Assembly: GCA_023434855.1 (NCBI GenBank)
Contig: JAEYSJ010000352.1
Coordinates: forward strand, 1-44,949
Direction: 5' to 3'
Length of the DNA: 44,949 nt
From: Bacillota bacterium
GTDB taxonomy: Bacteria > Bacillota_C > Negativicutes > JAEYSJ01
Shown here in pieces: positions 22,477 through 30,589 of this stretch. The translations under genes were made by a program, and so were the position numbers. Below the pieces are notes generated by a model that was not told the DNA's origin, searched no databases, and saw nothing but the letters and a program-made list of their open reading frames with translations. Numbering within the stretch: the first letter of the stretch is position 1; each line of letters starts with the position of its first letter.

Positions 22477-24045
22477 TTGCAAGCTATTATCGAGGAAATG
22501 AGAAATATATGTGCGCTGTATTGTGATACGGAAATACCCACCAGGAAGATACTGGAACTATCGAACGAGTATTTTTGTAATATCCGCACACTTTATGAAA
22601 AGTTGGATAATGAACAGCAATCTTTGTGTGTCCGCTTTTTAGAGGACGTGCTAGAATCTGATGATCTGGTAATAAAGATATATCATACGTCTTTTCTTTT
22701 AGCACTTACCTGGCAGGAAAAGTACCTGCGCCAACTAATCACGATGGCTTTTGATTCGCAACTGTCGCCGAAGGAAAAGTCTTTTTTGTATTGGCAATTA
22801 GTAAGGAAAGCATTTGTCAATCCGGCACTACTATCTGGGGATGTCAATGTTGGATTGCGCAGGTTATATAAGCAGATTTACGAAGACTTCAAAAAGCGCC
22901 TGCTAGAAGGTCATCGATGGATCCCGGCGGATGCAAGAAATAACAATTTCGTTGTAGTTATGACTAATCAATTTTTAGGACCGCGCCATAGCCCGACTCA
23001 AGCAGTGGTTGCGCGGTGCCATTCATTAAATAATGCTGTTGGGAAAGAGGTCTGCATAATTAATACGGCCGATCTATCACGGACGCTTGTTATGCCATTC
23101 TTTGGAGCGGTTAAAGGACATTTACTGGACGGTTACATCGGAGCAAGTACCATTCAGTTTCCGGGTAAAGGCACGCTTCCCTTTTATCAATGCCAGAATC
23201 TGATGCCGGACGAGTCTGAAATGGCTAAGATCATCCAACTAATTGAAAATACAAAACCCGAGTTGATTTTCAGTATCGGTGGCCCGAATATTACGGCAGA
23301 CTTGTGCAGTAATATTGTTCCGGTGGTTACTTTGGGAAATAGCGCTGATTTTCCCGTGACTGAAGGGACCTTTTCCATTTTGACGCGCAAATTGCGCCAG
23401 GAAGATGAGTTTTTACTTGATGCTTGCGACATTTCCAAAGATCAAATTATCGAGAGTGACTATACTTACCAATTTGATGAACCTGTTACCTGTTGCACCA
23501 GACAGGAACTGGGAATACCGGAGCATAGTTTTGCGCTGGTTGTCGTAGGGTACAGGCTAGACGCTGAAATTACGCGGGAATATGCGCAACAGCTTGATGA
23601 ACTGTTAAAGAAAAACCCTGACATCTTTATTGTTTTTGTTGGGGAATTTACCAATCATTCCGAAATGAGTGCAAAATATTCAACTTTTAAAGGCCAAACC
23701 AATTATCTGGGCAAACGAAACGATCTGGCTGCAATATATGACTGTTGTGACGCCTATCTTAACCCACGCCGTTTAGGTGGCGGGGCTTCCGCGGTCGAAG
23801 CTCTATACCGCGGCTTGCCGGTTTTAACTTTTGCCTTTGGTGACGTTTCTTATGCCGTAGAGGAAAAAGATTATATAGAAAGCCTGTCCGATATTGAACA
23901 ATTTGCGGCAAAATGGCTCTCAGATGCCGAATTTCGTGAAAAAGCAAAGACTGCGGCTAAGGAACGGGCGAAAAAGTTTACTGATATGGATAAAAGTACG
24001 AGGGAGATATTGTCTGCAATAGAAAATTCCCAATTTTTTAGATAA
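22477..24045 (+). CDS. Predicted GT-B glycosyltransferase, large N-terminal helical region
   Basis: 522 aa from TTG with GGGAGGA upstream. Residues 1-~150 are helical without a recognised domain. From ~150, NNFVVVMTNQFLGPRHSPTQ begins a GT-B fold, with NTKPELIFSIGGPNI in the N-lobe and a C-lobe ending in NPRRLGGGASAVEALYRGLP (from ~429), the donor-site loop typical of GT4/GT41-like enzymes. The acidic-rich tail KKFTDMDKSTREILSAI is common in GT4. No membrane segment, so it acts in the cytoplasm. Substrate unknown; the setting makes flagellin or a sugar already on flagellin likely. Related in layout to flagellin-modifying GTs fused to helical domains. Confidence 0.75.
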   Translation: MQAIIEEMRNICALYCDTEIPTRKILELSNEYFCNIRTLYEKLDNEQQSLCVRFLEDVLESDDLVIKIYHTSFLLALTWQEKYLRQLITMAFDSQLSPKEKSFLYWQLVRKAFVNPALLSGDVNVGLRRLYKQIYEDFKKRLLEGHRWIPADARNNNFVVVMTNQFLGPRHSPTQAVVARCHSLNNAVGKEVCIINTADLSRTLVMPFFGAVKGHLLDGYIGASTIQFPGKGTLPFYQCQNLMPDESEMAKIIQLIENTKPELIFSIGGPNITADLCSNIVPVVTLGNSADFPVTEGTFSILTRKLRQEDEFLLDACDISKDQIIESDYTYQFDEPVTCCTRQELGIPEHSFALVVVGYRLDAEITREYAQQLDELLKKNPDIFIVFVGEFTNHSEMSAKYSTFKGQTNYLGKRNDLAAIYDCCDAYLNPRRLGGGASAVEALYRGLPVLTFAFGDVSYAVEEKDYIESLSDIEQFAAKWLSDAEFREKAKTAAKERAKKFTDMDKSTREILSAIENSQFFR

Positions 24046-24154
24046 ACAGCAGATTTTCCGGTTCTGTCAGCACGAAATTTATGAACAATTGTCAATTTGA
24101 TATACTTACTTTTTGAAAAAACTTACTGATATTGTGGTAGGCGGAGGGATTGTA

Positions 24155-24883
24155 GTGAATGTTTCCCTAGATAATTTTCGGGATGCATATACGGATGATT
24201 TTGCTTATAGTATGGATAACCGGTTAATGCTTAACTGGTATCCCCGGCGAATCTTGGATTTGTATAATGGCGAGCGCGGGTCATTGCTCGAGCTGGGCTT
24301 GGGACATGGATATACAGCCTGTGTTTTTTCCGGAGAGTTTAGCCGTCATGTTGTGTTGGACGGATCGAAAGAGATTATAGAACAATTCAAGTCGCGCCAC
24401 CAGTTGGCATACACGGAAATTATCCTGAGTTATTTTGAAGACTTTGATTCAGATGAGCAATTTGACATGATTGTCATGGGCTTTATTCTCGAACACGTCG
24501 ATAATCCTGCTGCTATTCTCCAGCGTTATAAAAAATATCTGAAGCCGCAGGGTTCAATTTTTGTTGCCGTGCCCAATTATGAATCACTTAATCGCCGGTA
24601 CGGGTATGCGGCAGGGCTGTTACCGGAATTATGCCACCTCGGCCCAGGGGATTTAGCGCTGGGACATCAAAGACTGTTTACTGCCGATAGTTTACAGGAC
24701 ATGATTAAGCAGACAGGTTTCAGATTAAAACGCCTGGAGGGCATCTTTCTTAAGCCCCTGACAACCCAGCAACTAATCAATCTTAATTTGCCGGAGAATA
24801 TTTTGCAGGCCATGATGGAGGTTGGCATTGAGTATCCTGAGCTGTGTGTGGCAATGCTGGCGGAAATGGGTCTGGAAGAATGA
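24155..24883 (+). CDS. Class I SAM-dependent methyltransferase
   Basis: 242 aa. GTG 24155 is chosen for GGAGGG (24143-24148) 6 nt upstream; a TTG at 24113 would add 14 residues that include that site. SAM motif I is LLELGLGHGYTA (44-55), followed by VVLDGSKEIIEQFKSRH, then FDMIVMGFILEHVDNPAAIL, the acidic and post-I motifs of a Rossmann methyltransferase. YLKPQGSIFVAVPNYESLNR follows. Acceptor unknown; a sugar O- or N-methyltransferase is likely by context. It overlaps the next gene by 4 nt (ATGA), so the two are translated together. Confidence 0.85.
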   Translation: MNVSLDNFRDAYTDDFAYSMDNRLMLNWYPRRILDLYNGERGSLLELGLGHGYTACVFSGEFSRHVVLDGSKEIIEQFKSRHQLAYTEIILSYFEDFDSDEQFDMIVMGFILEHVDNPAAILQRYKKYLKPQGSIFVAVPNYESLNRRYGYAAGLLPELCHLGPGDLALGHQRLFTADSLQDMIKQTGFRLKRLEGIFLKPLTTQQLINLNLPENILQAMMEVGIEYPELCVAMLAEMGLEE

Positions 24884-25752
24884 GCAGAATATTAATTATA
24901 GGCGCTTCTTCAGTGATTGGATTGCGTTTAAAGCAATACCTGCAACGTACCGCCACATATGAAGTTAAGACAGCCGGCCGGAATGGAGCTGCCGATTATT
25001 ACCTGGATTTAGAACAATTCCAAATGGATAATTTCAATGCCGTTGAATTCGATATAGTTGTTCATTGTGCCGCCAGTTTTGCAGGCAATGATGCAGATAA
25101 TATGGTGAAAAACGAACTTAATAATTCAGTCGGCAGTATCTATGCAGGGAGATTGGCGCAAAAAGTACACTGCCGGCAATTGATCTACCTGTCGTCAATA
25201 TCTGTTTATGAGCACAAGGATAATGGTTATTACGGCTCATACGGCTTGTCGAAGCGTCACGGAGAGGAAAATTTACAATATCTGTGCTCACAGAATCATA
25301 TCGGATTTACTTCCCTGCGTCTGGCACAGGTCTATGATGATTGTGGGCTTCAACGCAAACACCAAGGGCTATTCTACCACATTATCGATTGCGCCCGCCA
25401 GAATAAACCGGTAACGCTTTATGGGAAGAAGAATCCTTTACGGAATTTTTTATTTATTGAGGACGTGGCTGCAATTATGGCAGGAGTGATCGAAAACAAT
25501 ATTTGCGGGATTTTTCCTTGCACCTATCCGCAATCATATTCGCTAACTGACATTATTGAAACTGCTTTTAGCGTGTATAACAATATTCCGCAGATTACCT
25601 TTGATGAGCAAAAGGCTGATATCCCAACTGTATACATACCGCCGATGGGGGAAGCTGAAAAATTATACCGCTTGATTAATTATGAACCTCGTTATGATTT
25701 AACTGCCGGCATTCGGCAGATCAAAGCGGCAGCAGGCAATGGAGTGCGATAA
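24880..25752 (+). CDS. NAD(P)-dependent sugar epimerase/dehydratase-like (extended SDR)
   Basis: 290 aa, ATG overlapping the previous stop. The nucleotide loop is IIGASSVIGLRL (6-17), with an altered GxSSxxG spacing. The catalytic pair is YGLSK (121-125). The substrate-binding half has LRLAQVYDDCGLQRKHQGLF and LRNFLFIEDVAAIM. Extended SDRs with this look reduce, dehydrate or epimerise nucleotide sugars; I cannot assign the reaction. The position between a methyltransferase and an ATP-grasp ligase places it in the insert that makes an unknown modified sugar. Confidence 0.82.
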   Translation: MSRILIIGASSVIGLRLKQYLQRTATYEVKTAGRNGAADYYLDLEQFQMDNFNAVEFDIVVHCAASFAGNDADNMVKNELNNSVGSIYAGRLAQKVHCRQLIYLSSISVYEHKDNGYYGSYGLSKRHGEENLQYLCSQNHIGFTSLRLAQVYDDCGLQRKHQGLFYHIIDCARQNKPVTLYGKKNPLRNFLFIEDVAAIMAGVIENNICGIFPCTYPQSYSLTDIIETAFSVYNNIPQITFDEQKADIPTVYIPPMGEAEKLYRLINYEPRYDLTAGIRQIKAAAGNGVR

Positions 25753-25769
25753 TAAGGAGCGAATACTTT

Positions 25770-26729
25770 ATGCGGTACAATGTCCTGGTAACTGGAATAG
25801 GGGCCATTATCGGCTATGGGATCGTACAGTCCCTGAAAAAGAGTAAGCATACCTGCCGGGTCGTTGGGATGGATATTTATCCTGATGCGGTAGGACAGTA
25901 TTGGTGTGACGCGTTCGAACGCTCCATACCCGCAAACGATGAGCAGTATATCGACTTTCTGCGTCATTTGATGCAAAAACATAATATTGATCTGGTGCTG
26001 TTCGGGACAGAACAAGAAATATACAAAGTCAATGAGAACAGGGAGATGTTTGGCGGTCAACAGGGCCAGCTGGTGCTAAACAACCCGGAGCTTATCCGTA
26101 TTGCCCAGGATAAATGGGTGACACATAAGGTTTTGTCAGATCAGCAAATACCTTGCATAAAGACGGTGATTGAAGGAACTTTCGCAGATTTGATGCGGGA
26201 TTTTTGCGTGCCGATGTTGTTGAAACCCCGGCATTCATATGCCTCCAAGGGGATACAACGCATTTATGACGAAGCGGATTTTGCTTACTGGCAGAGAAAG
26301 CTTGGCAATGAATTTATGATTCAAGAAATTGTTGGTACTGATGAAGAAGAATATACAGTTGCGGTTTTTGGGATTGGTGCAGGCAAGTCCATCGGGAAAA
26401 TCAGCTTGCAGCGGAAACTAAGCGGTGAAGGAGCTACAGCAAAGGCTAAGGTAGTTAATAATTCGCAGCTTAATGACATGGTCGATAAGTTGGTTGGAAT
26501 ATTTAAACCGGTGGGCCCGACCAATTTTCAATTCAGGTTTCATGAGGGAGAATTTCTGCTATTGGAGGTAAATCCCAGGATATCTTCTTCGACATCTCTC
26601 CGCACCGCGTTTGGCTACAATGAGGCCGAAATGTGCCTGGATTATTATTTGCACCAAACCCTGCCATCCGAGCCTGACGTTAAGGCAGGACAGGCTATCC
26701 GTTTTATTGAGGATATGATAATATGCTAG
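25770..26729 (+). CDS. ATP-grasp ligase
   Basis: 319 aa. An N-terminal Rossmann-like region (VTGIGAIIGYGIVQSLKKSK) is like the preATP-grasp fold. The ATP-grasp core has PMLLKPRHSYASKGIQRIYD, FMIQEIVGTDEEEYTVAVFG and EFLLLEVNPRISSSTSLRTA, the last with the Mg-binding Glu/Asn at ~265-268. It looks like the CarB/PylC-related group, which join a carboxylate to an amine via an acyl-phosphate. By context it may attach an amino acid or other acid to an amino sugar, such as the WecE product, but this is inference. It overlaps the phosphoesterase gene by 7 nt. Confidence 0.82.
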   Translation: MRYNVLVTGIGAIIGYGIVQSLKKSKHTCRVVGMDIYPDAVGQYWCDAFERSIPANDEQYIDFLRHLMQKHNIDLVLFGTEQEIYKVNENREMFGGQQGQLVLNNPELIRIAQDKWVTHKVLSDQQIPCIKTVIEGTFADLMRDFCVPMLLKPRHSYASKGIQRIYDEADFAYWQRKLGNEFMIQEIVGTDEEEYTVAVFGIGAGKSIGKISLQRKLSGEGATAKAKVVNNSQLNDMVDKLVGIFKPVGPTNFQFRFHEGEFLLLEVNPRISSSTSLRTAFGYNEAEMCLDYYLHQTLPSEPDVKAGQAIRFIEDMIIC

Positions 26730-27418
26730 CAATTATTTCAGATATTCACGGAAATTATCCGGCTTTAACGGCAGTGATGAAGGAGATCGGCAAGCTTGGC
26801 TGTTCCAGGATTATCTCTTTAGGCGATGTGGCCGGGTATTATTGTATGGTCAATGAGTGTGTGGAATTGTTGCAAGAAAAAAACATAGTCAACATCCTGG
26901 GAAATCACGACAGGTACTTGCTTAAAAAGGAAAAATGCCCACGCTCATATTCAGCTAACATGTGTCTGGAGTATCAACAACAGATCGTGACGAAAAGTAG
27001 TTTAGCTTGGCTGGTCCAGTCAGTAGAAAAAATCGAAATTGCAAACATGAGCATGGTTCATGGTGGCTGGAATGATTATGTCGATGAGTATTTATATGAG
27101 ATTAAGCCGGATGAATTTTTAAATCGGCCTGAGCTGTATTATTTTGCCGGACACACTCACGTCCAGTACTTACGGTGGTTTTCGGATAAGGTTTTTTGTA
27201 ATCCCGGGGCAGTGGGCCAACCCCGTGACGGTAATCCAATGGCTGCATTTGCTGTTCTTGATCATGGAACGGTAACCCTGCACAGAGTGGGTTATGATGT
27301 TGAACTAATTTGCGATAAAATGGCTCAAGCGGGCTTTGCGGCGCGCTTTTATGAGAATTTGTATTCAGGCACAAAAATTGGTGGCGAGGTAGCGCAGATC
27401 TATTGTCAGGAAGCGTAG
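26723..27418 (+). CDS. Metallophosphoesterase, YfcE/MJ0936-like
   Basis: 231 aa. It is a complete dinuclear metal phosphoesterase: SDIHGN (Asp7, His9), GDVAG (Asp35), LGNHDRY (Asn61, His62), MVHGG (His113) and AGHTHVQ (His144, His146), then FCNPGAVGQPRDGNP near 160. This subfamily hydrolyses phosphodiesters or phosphomonoesters with Mn. It starts inside the last codons of the ATP-grasp gene and WbqC follows 9 nt later, so it belongs to the same unit. It may remove a phosphate from a sugar or acyl intermediate; the substrate cannot be told. Confidence 0.88.
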   Translation: MLAIISDIHGNYPALTAVMKEIGKLGCSRIISLGDVAGYYCMVNECVELLQEKNIVNILGNHDRYLLKKEKCPRSYSANMCLEYQQQIVTKSSLAWLVQSVEKIEIANMSMVHGGWNDYVDEYLYEIKPDEFLNRPELYYFAGHTHVQYLRWFSDKVFCNPGAVGQPRDGNPMAAFAVLDHGTVTLHRVGYDVELICDKMAQAGFAARFYENLYSGTKIGGEVAQIYCQEA

Positions 27419-27427
27419 GAGGATATT

Positions 27428-28129
27428 GTGAAAAAGGTAGTCATTCTTCAGTCCAATTATATTCCTTGGAAAGGCTATTTCGATCTTATTCATGACGCGG
27501 ATTTATTCGTTTTTTATGATGATGTCCAATACACAACACGCGACTGGCGGAACCGAAACAGGATAAAAACTTCCGATGGCGTTAAATGGCTGAGCGTGCC
27601 GGTAAATGCCCAGCGTTCCAGCCTGGTTAATGAAGTGGGAATATCTGAAAGGAAATGGAGCAAGCAGCACTGGGAAACAATAAGGCATTTTTATAGCAAG
27701 GCACCTTTTTTCAAACAATACCGCGACTTTTTTGCAGACATTTATTTGAATAACGATTTTACATTCTTATCAGATTTGAACCAGTCCATTATCCAAAGAA
27801 TCTCCAGAGATATTCTGGGAATTACCACAATCTTTCAGGATTCACGCATTTATAATGCCGGCGGTGCAAAGACCGATCGCTTACTTGACATTCTACAAAA
27901 AGCTGATGCTGATATTTATATTTCAGGTCCTGCCGCCAGGTCATATATAGAAGAAGATAAATTTAAGGCAGCAGGCGTTGAACTAACATATAAGGAGTAT
28001 TCCGGCTATCCGGACTATCCGCAGTTATACGATGGATTTGATCATTATGTTACAATCCTTGATTTGATTTTTAATGTAGGAGAGGAAACACCTTACTATA
28101 TTTGGGGTTGGCGAAAAAATATTGTATAG
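27428..28129 (+). CDS. WbqC-like family protein
   Basis: 233 aa from GTG with GGAGGATATT upstream. Family-typical sequence is VVILQSNYIPWKGYFDLIHD, FYDDVQYTTRDWRNRNRIKT and KWLSVPVN, then a C-terminal YSGYPDYPQLYDGFDHYVTI followed by DLIFNVG. WbqC proteins occur in O-antigen and other glycan loci beside sugar aminotransferases. Their reaction is not settled; they may be transferases that act on amino sugars. They have no signal peptide and act in the cytoplasm. It is one of the more telling genes of the insert, since WbqC, an ATP-grasp enzyme and an aminotransferase together suggest acylation of an amino sugar. Confidence 0.85.
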   Translation: MKKVVILQSNYIPWKGYFDLIHDADLFVFYDDVQYTTRDWRNRNRIKTSDGVKWLSVPVNAQRSSLVNEVGISERKWSKQHWETIRHFYSKAPFFKQYRDFFADIYLNNDFTFLSDLNQSIIQRISRDILGITTIFQDSRIYNAGGAKTDRLLDILQKADADIYISGPAARSYIEEDKFKAAGVELTYKEYSGYPDYPQLYDGFDHYVTILDLIFNVGEETPYYIWGWRKNIV

Positions 28130-28214
28130 AAGCTGATACTTTCAAGTATGCATAATCAAATAAATTCATATAGTGCCTTTGCTAATGGGGCGATGATAAG
28201 AGGAGGAAAACCAA

Positions 28215-29252
28215 GTGAAAGATGTATTGGATTTGTTGTCAACCGCAAAAGTCGAAAATTACGTTCAACCTCCCCAAAAGTATAAATCGACAAGAGGCCA
28301 GGATATGTTTGGTTATCCTCCGGAAATGCTTCCCAAAGCGGCAGCCTATTATTATTCGCATATGAATAGCCTTGAGTTTGATGAAGCTAGTACGATTCTT
28401 AAGAGTATGAAAGAATCACTGGCTATTGAGGAGTGCTCTTTGATAATTAAGAGAGCCCTTTTTGGCAACTATCGCAGTATTTCGTTTTTGAAAGAGAAAA
28501 CAAATCCTGCTGAAATAATTCTGGAGCTGTATAGCCGGTACCTTGAGCAGTCGCAAGCAGAAATAAAGGCGCTGTTAGATAATGCTTCAACAATATACAC
28601 CGAAAGATGGAATGAAGTTGTTCCTGATGAAGATAATGTAACTCCAGAACAATTAAATATTTTCTATAATTCGTTTCCTTTTCCGGTAGGTTGCTTCTTG
28701 CAGGAATGCGCGAAAAACAATTTGGTACTCGCTTATAGAGCATTACCAATACTGTTGGCAGATGCCAACGGCAGTAAGAAAATTTTTGATTTTGGCGGCA
28801 ATTCCGGGCTTGTTACGTCTTCAATGGCAAGTATGCTCGATTTAGATGTCTGCATGCTTATTGAGGAAAACACCAAAATGTTGAATTTCGCTAAATGGCG
28901 AGATGACTTGTTCGGGATAAAGAATGTGATATACAAGAAAGAAAGTGAAATTTGTTCAGAGATTGCTGATTACACTGGTTTTTTTGATTTTGGAGTGTGT
29001 ACAGAAGTACTGGAGCACGCATATTTCGTTGAAGAGACAGTAGCAGTCATGGCACAAATGCTGAAGCAGGGAGCATTACTGTATCAATCGGCGTCATTCG
29101 GCCTATATCCCGAACCTTCACATCTCAAAAAGAATTTGTGTTATGCAGGGAAGGAAGATGAGCTTATGAATATGTATGGATTTGATCGAATTACTGGTCT
29201 GAACTTGCCAATACCTGTATATCCCAATATTAGAATTTACGTAAAACGTTAA
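28215..29252 (+). CDS. SAM-dependent methyltransferase with N-terminal helical domain
   Basis: 345 aa from GTG with GAGGAGG upstream. Residues 1-~145 are helical. The C-terminal methyltransferase has IFDFGGNSGLVTSSM at ~190-204 (motif I, with Phe-Gly-Gly-Asn), MLIEENTKMLNFAKWRDDLF and FDFGVCTEVLEHAYFVEETV. The segment NSFPFPVGCFLQECAKNNLV precedes it. This is like methyltransferases found with sugar or nonribosomal pathways whose acceptor is held by an extra domain. Local base use is AT-richer than the flagellar genes. Substrate unknown; it is placed just before the WecE-type gene. Confidence 0.8.
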   Translation: MKDVLDLLSTAKVENYVQPPQKYKSTRGQDMFGYPPEMLPKAAAYYYSHMNSLEFDEASTILKSMKESLAIEECSLIIKRALFGNYRSISFLKEKTNPAEIILELYSRYLEQSQAEIKALLDNASTIYTERWNEVVPDEDNVTPEQLNIFYNSFPFPVGCFLQECAKNNLVLAYRALPILLADANGSKKIFDFGGNSGLVTSSMASMLDLDVCMLIEENTKMLNFAKWRDDLFGIKNVIYKKESEICSEIADYTGFFDFGVCTEVLEHAYFVEETVAVMAQMLKQGALLYQSASFGLYPEPSHLKKNLCYAGKEDELMNMYGFDRITGLNLPIPVYPNIRIYVKR

Positions 29253-29370
29253 TTTCAAAAACAATAGCATGGTAATACTGATTTGTTAAATAAAAGAATG
29301 AATTCAGGGGAAACCAAGAGTAGTTTTGACAGTGGATTATGATGCTTACTTTGGAAAGGGGTTGCTTTTT

Positions 29371-30528
29371 ATGGGACGAGTTCTACTATATAGACCGGAT
29401 AACAAAATGATGAACTTTAATAATCCTCCTCTGTATGGAAACGAGATTCATTATTTGACGCAAGCGTTAAATAATAGGAGACTTTCCGGTGATGGTCCCT
29501 TTACCCAAAAATGCCATGAATGGATGCAAAAGAATCTGCCTTGTCCCAAAGTATTGCTTACAACGTCCTGTACTCACGCGCTGGAGATGGCAGCTATATT
29601 ATGCGATATTAAGCCAGGCGATGAAGTAATTATGCCTTCATATACGTTCGTCTCTACAGCTAATGCATTTGTCCTCCAGGGAGCAAAAGTTGTTTTTGTG
29701 GATATACGTCCAGACACAATGAATATTAATGAACAGTTAATTGAACAAGCAATTACCAGTAAGACGAAAGCGATTGTACCAGTGCATTATGCCGGTGTTG
29801 CGTGCGACATGGATACGATCATGCAGATTGCTAGTCATTATAATTTATATGTAATTGAAGACGCCGCCCAAGGTTTTCTTAGTAAATATAAAGGCAGAAA
29901 TCTGGGAACTATTGGTCATCTTGGTTGTTACAGTTTTCATGAGACCAAAAATATTACCTGCGGCGAGGGTGGCGCAATCGTTCTTAATGATGAAGAGTTG
30001 ATCGAACGGGCTGAAGTGATCCGGGAAAAGGGAACTAACCGGTCCAAGTTTTTCCGGGGGCAGGTAGACAAATACACTTGGGTTGATATCGGGTCTTCTT
30101 ATCTTCCCAGCGAATTAAATGCAGCATATCTGTTTGCACAATTAGAAGCGGTAGAGCAAATCTACCTGGATAGAATGAAGACATGGGATGAGTATTATAT
30201 GGGATTTTCGCCGCTGGCGCAAGATAAGCACATTGAACTTCCCATTATTCCTCCCGACTGCGAACAAAATGCGCATATGTTCTATCTCAAAACAAAGAAT
30301 TTAGAAACAAGAACAGCATTTATTGATTATTTACGGAATAACGGTATCGGGGCAGTATTTCATTACGTTCCGCTGCACTCCTCTCCCCATGGTCTTAAGG
30401 TGTCGCGTTTTTACGGGGAAGATCGTTATACTACCAAGGAAAGTGAGCGACTGGTACGGTTGCCTTTGTATTATGCAATAGGCGATGATCGTAAAAAAGT
30501 AATTGAGATTGCAACAAAATTTTTCTGA
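29371..30528 (+). CDS. wecE: dTDP-4-amino-4,6-dideoxygalactose transaminase (WecE/RffA type)
   Basis: 385 aa from ATG 29371 (AAGGGG 10 nt upstream); the E. coli protein would align from the MNFNNPP at ~14. Very close to E. coli WecE: EVIMPSYTFVSTANAF, VVFVDIRPDTMNI, IVPVHYAGVACDMDTI, YSFHETKN with PLP-lysine 193, and IREKGTNRSKFFRGQVDKYT followed by GSSYLPSELNAAYL. It transfers an amino group from glutamate to dTDP-4-keto-6-deoxyglucose, giving dTDP-Fuc4N. No dTDP-glucose synthase or dehydratase is in the window, so the substrate must come from elsewhere. Last gene of the insert between legB and legC. Confidence 0.93.
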   Translation: MGRVLLYRPDNKMMNFNNPPLYGNEIHYLTQALNNRRLSGDGPFTQKCHEWMQKNLPCPKVLLTTSCTHALEMAAILCDIKPGDEVIMPSYTFVSTANAFVLQGAKVVFVDIRPDTMNINEQLIEQAITSKTKAIVPVHYAGVACDMDTIMQIASHYNLYVIEDAAQGFLSKYKGRNLGTIGHLGCYSFHETKNITCGEGGAIVLNDEELIERAEVIREKGTNRSKFFRGQVDKYTWVDIGSSYLPSELNAAYLFAQLEAVEQIYLDRMKTWDEYYMGFSPLAQDKHIELPIIPPDCEQNAHMFYLKTKNLETRTAFIDYLRNNGIGAVFHYVPLHSSPHGLKVSRFYGEDRYTTKESERLVRLPLYYAIGDDRKKVIEIATKFF

Positions 30529-30589
30529 TTAGAGGTGACTACGGGTACGATTGTGTGGATTTTTCTAAAATGAGAAATCACAGAACCGT

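Noticed and set aside
28136..28149. ATACTT-TC-AAGTAT palindrome after the WbqC gene
   Set aside because: The 6-bp AT stem is too weak for a terminator and no partner site is seen.
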